Shown here piece by piece: positions 15,181-18,725 of a DNA stretch of 18,725 nucleotides. The stretch's first letter is position 1, and every line of letters begins with the position of its first letter. The translations under genes and the position numbers were made by a program. This DNA comes from UBA4717 sp002404395 (lineage in GTDB: Bacteria; Bacillota; Clostridia; Oscillospirales; CAG-272), in NCBI GenBank assembly GCA_937902275.1, contig CALFNW010000042.1:1-18725 (forward strand), in the 5' to 3' direction. A model generated the notes under the pieces. It did no database searches, was not told the origin of the DNA, and worked only from the letters and a program-made list of their open reading frames with translations.

Positions 15181-16188
15181 CTATTCATCAATTACTTTTA
15201 AACCGAAGGTATAATCGGGAGCTTCTTCGCACGCTTCGAGAGTATCCGAAATGATCACAGACCACAATCCCATATGCTCATTTTCCCTGTATCCGTCACT
15301 GATCCTGATATAAAACTCTCCGTTTGGCGTGCTGACCTTCCACAAGCTTAATGTATAGCAATCATCCCATCCGTGCGAACGTCTACCAAAAGTTTCGAAC
15401 TCGGTCTCCCAATTTGTTTTTATGTCAGGCTGACAAGGATTGTCGTAATAGGCAACAGGCTCAAAAGCGGTTATTTCATTTCCGATTTTGTCAAGCAATC
15501 GGTGATATTCGTCGTTTTCGATTCTGTATACCGTATCTTCAGGTATAAAAAACTCTTTCTGAATTGCATCAAAGTCACCACTGTTTAGGTTATTTACAAA
15601 CTCTGAAAAATGTTTTTCATTAATCGCTTCAACATCAAAAATCCATGTAACTTTATCACGAACAATGTCGCTTTCACCTCTTTCATGGCGTTCTTTGTAA
15701 TCTACTTCTTGTGAAATCGCCAAATTATGTATGCCTTGATTTTCACTGTAATTATCATATATACAATCCATTCCGCTAATGTAATAACGGTATCCGGAAT
15801 CGGTCTTTAATTTCAATTCAAATTTCGAGTCAAAGTATATATTTCCGTCGGTGACCTTAGAACCGTCTCTGTAAATTGCTTCACTGCCGATTACGTTTCC
15901 TTCAATGAAATCCAAAACCTCACGTAATTCTCCGTCCTCACATTTTGCAAGAACAGAAGGCGCTATAAGCGCTTCAAGTTTTTCAAAACTTTTTTCGTCA
16001 AATGCCGTCTCAATCAATTGTTCCCTTTCTTCATACATTTCCTTCAAATGTACACCAATGTGCTCCGCTTCAAACATACCGAAAGTATAGTATGCAGTGT
16101 CGACGCAAAATGCTACAACAATTGCGATAATACTTGATATTCCAATAAATATTAACTGCACTATTGAAAATAAACCGGGAAATTTCAT
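15181..16188 (-). CDS. Gene A: membrane-anchored two-domain protein, DUF5104-like
   Basis: This 335-residue protein has a hydrophobic anchor (about residues 6-30) and an extracytoplasmic body. The body seems to hold two related alpha+beta units. The first (~45-190) contains 'SVLAKCEDGELREVLDFIEG' and 'IYDNYSENQGIHNLAIS'. The second (~195-335) contains 'WKVSTPNGEFYIRISDGYR' and 'GLWSVIISD'. This pattern recalls the DUF5104 family of clostridial lipoproteins, from memory only; there is no lipobox here, so anchoring is by the helix. The ATG at 16188 has AAGGAG 5 bases upstream and is preferred to an in-frame ATG 13 codons earlier. The last 31 codons recur almost exactly at the window edge (18633-18725), so A is duplicated. 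Confidence 0.82.
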   Translation of the reverse strand: MKFPGLFSIVQLIFIGISSIIAIVVAFCVDTAYYTFGMFEAEHIGVHLKEMYEEREQLIETAFDEKSFEKLEALIAPSVLAKCEDGELREVLDFIEGNVIGSEAIYRDGSKVTDGNIYFDSKFELKLKTDSGYRYYISGMDCIYDNYSENQGIHNLAISQEVDYKERHERGESDIVRDKVTWIFDVEAINEKHFSEFVNNLNSGDFDAIQKEFFIPEDTVYRIENDEYHRLLDKIGNEITAFEPVAYYDNPCQPDIKTNWETEFETFGRRSHGWDDCYTLSLWKVSTPNGEFYIRISDGYRENEHMGLWSVIISDTLEACEEAPDYTFGLKVIDE

Positions 16189-16231
16189 GCAGTCTCCTTT
16201 CCGCCGAAGACGGCTCAAAAAATACATTTTA

Positions 16232-16368
16232 CCCGTGTTGCCGGACAGACGAAAACGCTTACATGCCTCCGCCTGTCCATCTAATCGTCTTACTTAACCG
16301 TATAAAAATGAGAGAATCAGATCACCGTATCACCTCAACTTCAAGCGTTTCCGTATCCAAACGTAATA
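16232..16368 (-). repeat. 137-bp duplicated block, copy 1 (intergenic element plus 3' end of gene B)
   Basis: It matches 17382-17518 at all but 6 of 137 positions. It contains the ~48-base element cccgtgttg...gcctgtcca (16232-16279), the following spacer, and the last ~15 codons of gene B including its stop. Within the element GGACAGACG (16243-16251) can pair with CGCCTGTCC (16270-16278), with one mismatched position. No T run follows, so it is not a normal terminator. Confidence 0.85.
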
Positions 16369-17287
16369 GGCAAGTATAATAACCCGACGTTAATATCTTA
16401 AAAAGAGTTGGATTGATCTCAATCCAGATATACCGACTATCAAATGAATAAATACCCGAAATATCCAAAATCTTATATGGTCTGAAATCTGTAAGCAACT
16501 CACTTTTCTCTGTCTCAACATTGTATCTCCAAAGCTCCCGAACCTCGTAATCAACATTGTCATATGGATAAATCCTGAATGCCAAACACGAGTAATATAT
16601 ATTTGACCCTGAGAAGCAAACGTCAATATTTGTTTGATCATCATAATCAAAAATTTTCTTCAATACATTGTCAACAACATCATAAATATAGATATTCCCG
16701 TATTCAGTATCATTGCTCACAAGTACCAATATGTTGTCCGAAAATGCATATATTCGCTTTGCATTTACTGCCCCAATATTGCGTCTCCAAATCTCTTCCA
16801 GAGAATTTGCATCATAAGCAACAATTTCCGATTCTCCGTCAAATTTCTTAAATGCGAAAATAATATTGTCATATCCGCAAGCTGAGTCAACATCTTTTTG
16901 TATTGCAACTATTTCAGATGTTTCACTGTCTTTACGAACCAGACATTCAAATTCCTTACTTGCATCATACTCTGTAAAATATTCATATTGATTTAAAACA
17001 TAATCCAATGCATTTTGACATGTTTTTGACATGATCTGCGGTATTTCTCTTGAATTCAATCGCTCTTTTACCCAAATAGGCTTGAAAAACAGTCGCGCGC
17101 CACGTGTAAAATACAAGTTGCCGTCTTCAAATGTCAACGATTCACCTTTTTCCCTTGTAAAACTGATATCAGGAGAATAGTCTTCTATGTTAACTACGGG
17201 CTTAGTAAAAAATAATATTACCCCACCAATTACAATACAAATAACTGTAACCGCAATTGCCGAAAAAAACTTTTTAGCAAAAATCAC
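16322..17287 (-). CDS. Gene B: membrane-anchored beta-propeller-like protein, paralogue of gene C
   Basis: This 321-residue protein has an N-terminal transmembrane helix (about 8-27) followed by 'FFTKPVVN' and a conserved 'YSPDIS' segment. The extracytoplasmic body is built of repeated beta-rich units such as 'VAYDANSLEEIWRRNI', 'NIYIYDVVDN' and 'LWRYNVETEKSEL', the look of PQQ/YVTN-type propeller blades. It aligns end to end with gene C, best at the anchor-proximal and C-terminal ends ('LLRLDTETLEVEVIR'). There is no catalytic motif; a sensor, binding or scaffold role is only a guess. A GTG at 17287 with AGGTGA 5 bases upstream is preferred to the GTG at 17296. The gene is noticeably more AT-rich than the metal and redox loci. 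Confidence 0.8.
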   Translation of the reverse strand: MIFAKKFFSAIAVTVICIVIGGVILFFTKPVVNIEDYSPDISFTREKGESLTFEDGNLYFTRGARLFFKPIWVKERLNSREIPQIMSKTCQNALDYVLNQYEYFTEYDASKEFECLVRKDSETSEIVAIQKDVDSACGYDNIIFAFKKFDGESEIVAYDANSLEEIWRRNIGAVNAKRIYAFSDNILVLVSNDTEYGNIYIYDVVDNVLKKIFDYDDQTNIDVCFSGSNIYYSCLAFRIYPYDNVDYEVRELWRYNVETEKSELLTDFRPYKILDISGIYSFDSRYIWIEINPTLFKILTSGYYTCLLRLDTETLEVEVIR

Positions 17288-17381
17288 GATGCTCACCTCA
17301 AAATATCAATAATTTTGTTAACCCAATTATCTGTATATTCCGTCTGTATTTCCGTTTCGGTCAACATTTTCTATCAATCTC

Positions 17382-17518
17382 CCCGTGTTGCCGGACAGGC
17401 GAAACCGCTTACACGCCTCCGCCTGCCCATCTACTCGTCTTACTTAACCGTATAAAAATGAGAGAATCAGATCACCGTATCACCTCAAGTTCAAGCGTTT
17501 CCGTATCCAAACGTAATA
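17382..17518 (-). repeat. 137-bp duplicated block, copy 2 (intergenic element plus 3' end of gene C)
   Basis: The counterpart of 16232-16368, containing the same intergenic element (17382-17429), spacer, and the stop and last ~15 codons of gene C. GGACAGGCG (17393-17401) and CGCCTGCCC (17420-17428) give a stem with a single G-U-type position. The retained identity across both non-coding and coding parts shows that a unit containing B/C was duplicated, or that their 3' ends were converted. Confidence 0.85.
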
Positions 17519-18488
17519 AGCTATCCATATTTCCGTTGTTATTAAGATAGTTCACTGAGATATCGATCCATATATACCTGTCATCAAATGAATATAGCGC
17601 TTTGATTTCACCGGGTTTATACTTCTCCAAATCGGCAACAAGCTCATCTTCTTCAGTCTCAACATTATATCTCCAAATCTTGAATACAAAATCTTTCTTT
17701 TTCGAAAGCGGATCAGGTGTAAACTGTGAACATGAATAATATATATATTCGTCTGTAAAACAGATTTCGCCCTTAGCCCCTTTATCAAGATATAACATAT
17801 CTTTCATAGTGTCCTCGGAAATATTATACACATAAACACGCCCAACGTACCAATCCTTGGTTACAAACACCAAAATATTGTCGGAAAACGCATACATCCT
17901 TGTAAATTCACTGTTGAACTCAACAATATTGCGTTTCCACTTTTCTTCCAAAGAATACGCATCATACGCAGTTAACTCCGAGTAGTATCTATCGATATTA
18001 TTCACTGCAAAAATCGTATTGCCGTATCCGCAAATTGAGTCTGCCACCTCCTGCACTATCTCAACTTCCGATGTTTCGGTATCTTTGCGGTATGCAAAAT
18101 TCTTATTCGCATTTATATCGTCCTTGCTCCAGCCGTACTCGTCACTATAATACTTCCTTTTTCTCGCATCGTATTCATAATGTCCGAGTTCATAACTGCA
18201 CGGCGATTTAGGTATACTCAGGTTAATAATCGGTATACTTCTTGAATTCAACTTCTCCTTCACACGATAATAAAACGGAAACGCTAACTTTTCGTACGTA
18301 TAATACAGATTGCCGTCTTCAAATGTCAACATTGCCGGTTCTTCCCTTAAATAACTGACATCCGGAGAATAGCCATCTGTGTTAACTACGGGCTTTGTAA
18401 AGAATATTACAGCATTTATCGTTAAAACTATTGTTTGGAATACGATCAAGGCTGCTGTAAAAAATTTATGCTTTTTAAAAAATTCCAT
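17472..18488 (-). CDS. Gene C: membrane-anchored beta-propeller-like protein, paralogue of gene B
   Basis: This 338-residue protein has a short basic N terminus, a transmembrane helix (about 11-29) and the same 'FFTKPVVN' and 'YSPDVS' segments as gene B. The body then shares 'TFEDGNLYYT', 'VKEKLNSRSIP', 'TAYDAYSLEEKWKRNI', 'RMYAFSDNILVFV', 'YIYYSC' and 'LRLDTETLELEVIR' with B. It is longer mainly through an insertion rich in Lys, Tyr and Asp around residues 95-120. GGAGGAAGG just before the ATG at 18488 makes the start clear. Like B, it would expose its body outside the membrane. Function is unknown; the pair's divergence in the middle and conservation at both ends suggests selected variation of the exposed surface. 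Confidence 0.83.
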   Translation of the reverse strand: MEFFKKHKFFTAALIVFQTIVLTINAVIFFTKPVVNTDGYSPDVSYLREEPAMLTFEDGNLYYTYEKLAFPFYYRVKEKLNSRSIPIINLSIPKSPCSYELGHYEYDARKRKYYSDEYGWSKDDINANKNFAYRKDTETSEVEIVQEVADSICGYGNTIFAVNNIDRYYSELTAYDAYSLEEKWKRNIVEFNSEFTRMYAFSDNILVFVTKDWYVGRVYVYNISEDTMKDMLYLDKGAKGEICFTDEYIYYSCSQFTPDPLSKKKDFVFKIWRYNVETEEDELVADLEKYKPGEIKALYSFDDRYIWIDISVNYLNNNGNMDSLLRLDTETLELEVIR

Positions 18489-18540
18489 TGTCCTTCCTCC
18501 GTACGGTCAGTCGCTTTTTTGACTGAAATGTATCATTTTT

Positions 18541-18588
18541 CCCGTGTTGTCGTACAGACGAAAGCGCTTACACACCTCCGCCTGTCCA
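18541..18588 (-). repeat. Third, more diverged copy of the intergenic element
   Basis: The 48 bases cccgtgttg...gcctgtcca match 16232-16279 at all but about 5 positions. The left stem arm has changed to GTACAGACG while the right arm CGCCTGTCC is kept. It lies between gene C and the second copy of gene A, so each gap between neighbouring A/B/C genes carries one element. Confidence 0.8.
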
Positions 18589-18632
18589 CTCTCCTGATTT
18601 AGTATGCACTTATATTGATTACCACGTATTGA

Positions 18633-18725
18633 CTATTCATCAATTACTTTTAAACCAAAGGTATAATCGTGAGCTTCTTCGCACGCTTCGAGAGTATCCG
18701 AAATGATCACAGACCACAATCCCAT
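18633..18725 (-). CDS. Gene A', 3' end of a second copy of gene A (cut by window end)
   Basis: The last 31 codons of a gene A paralogue run off the window. The 95 bases 18631-18725 match 15179-15273 with two substitutions, one of which changes a Pro to His in the encoded tail ('EEAHDYTFGLKVIDE'). The remainder of the gene should lie immediately beyond 18725 on the minus strand. The near identity implies a recent duplication or gene conversion. Confidence 0.85.
   Translation of the reverse strand: MGLWSVIISDTLEACEEAHDYTFGLKVIDE

Noticed and set aside
16232..18588. CRISPR-like array from the regularly placed 48-base element
   Set aside because: The copies are about 1.15 kb apart with whole genes between them, and there are no cas genes, so this is a gene-array spacer repeat.

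Overview
The window looks like a chromosomal segment from a Gram-positive anaerobe of the Clostridia (Oscillospiraceae/Ruminococcaceae-like). The basis is the standard-code genes with AGGAGG-type ribosome binding sites, strong TTGACA/TATAAT promoters, a lipobox flavodoxin, a YbtPQ/IrtAB-type ABC pair, and a DUF6110-like small protein next to a P1B-type ATPase. That placement is inferred from gene content; there is no rRNA or other taxonomic marker. No tRNA, rRNA, CRISPR array, transposase or phage gene was seen.

Layout. (1) 1-531: the 5' stub of an aldo/keto reductase, an AT-rich inverted repeat, and a strong terminator for the operon beyond it. (2) 532-4056 (minus): two half-transporter ABC genes forming a heterodimer. 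(3) 4057-4609: a divergent control region with a consensus-like extended -10 promoter for each direction and two 16-bp GTTAG-N6-CTAAC operators; one sits at the start of the ABC transcript, the other in the leader of the opposite operon. (4) 4610-7009 (plus): a small membrane-anchored acidic protein and a P1B-type ATPase with a Ser-Cys-Ala membrane motif, closed by a strong terminator at 7047-7090. Regions 2-4 read as one metal-responsive locus. (5) 7255-11169 (minus): a redox cluster of a LysR regulator, an iron-dependent alcohol dehydrogenase broken by a one-base deletion, a flavodoxin-domain lipoprotein, a cupin and an Fe-S/FMN reductase, lying just downstream of the 23S rRNA methyltransferase gene (11204-12592). 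(6) 12593-12752: a divergent promoter pair. (7) 12753-13239 (plus): a frame-disrupted C-terminal protein remnant. (8) 13288-18725 (minus): a more AT-rich accessory array of membrane-anchored proteins of unknown function. It contains a 541-codon gene broken by two single-base deletions, gene A, two paralogous beta-propeller-like genes B and C, and the 3' end of a second copy of A at the window edge. Gene 3' ends and intergenic spacers in this array are themselves duplicated.

The least explained parts are the duplicated A-B-C-A' array with its three-copy intergenic element, and the dual-operator control region that appears to link the ABC pair to the P-type ATPase. Four frame disruptions fall within about 5 kb (9678-14709), three of them at homopolymer runs. 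They may be decay or uncorrected assembly errors, and this should be settled before any of these genes is called a pseudogene.
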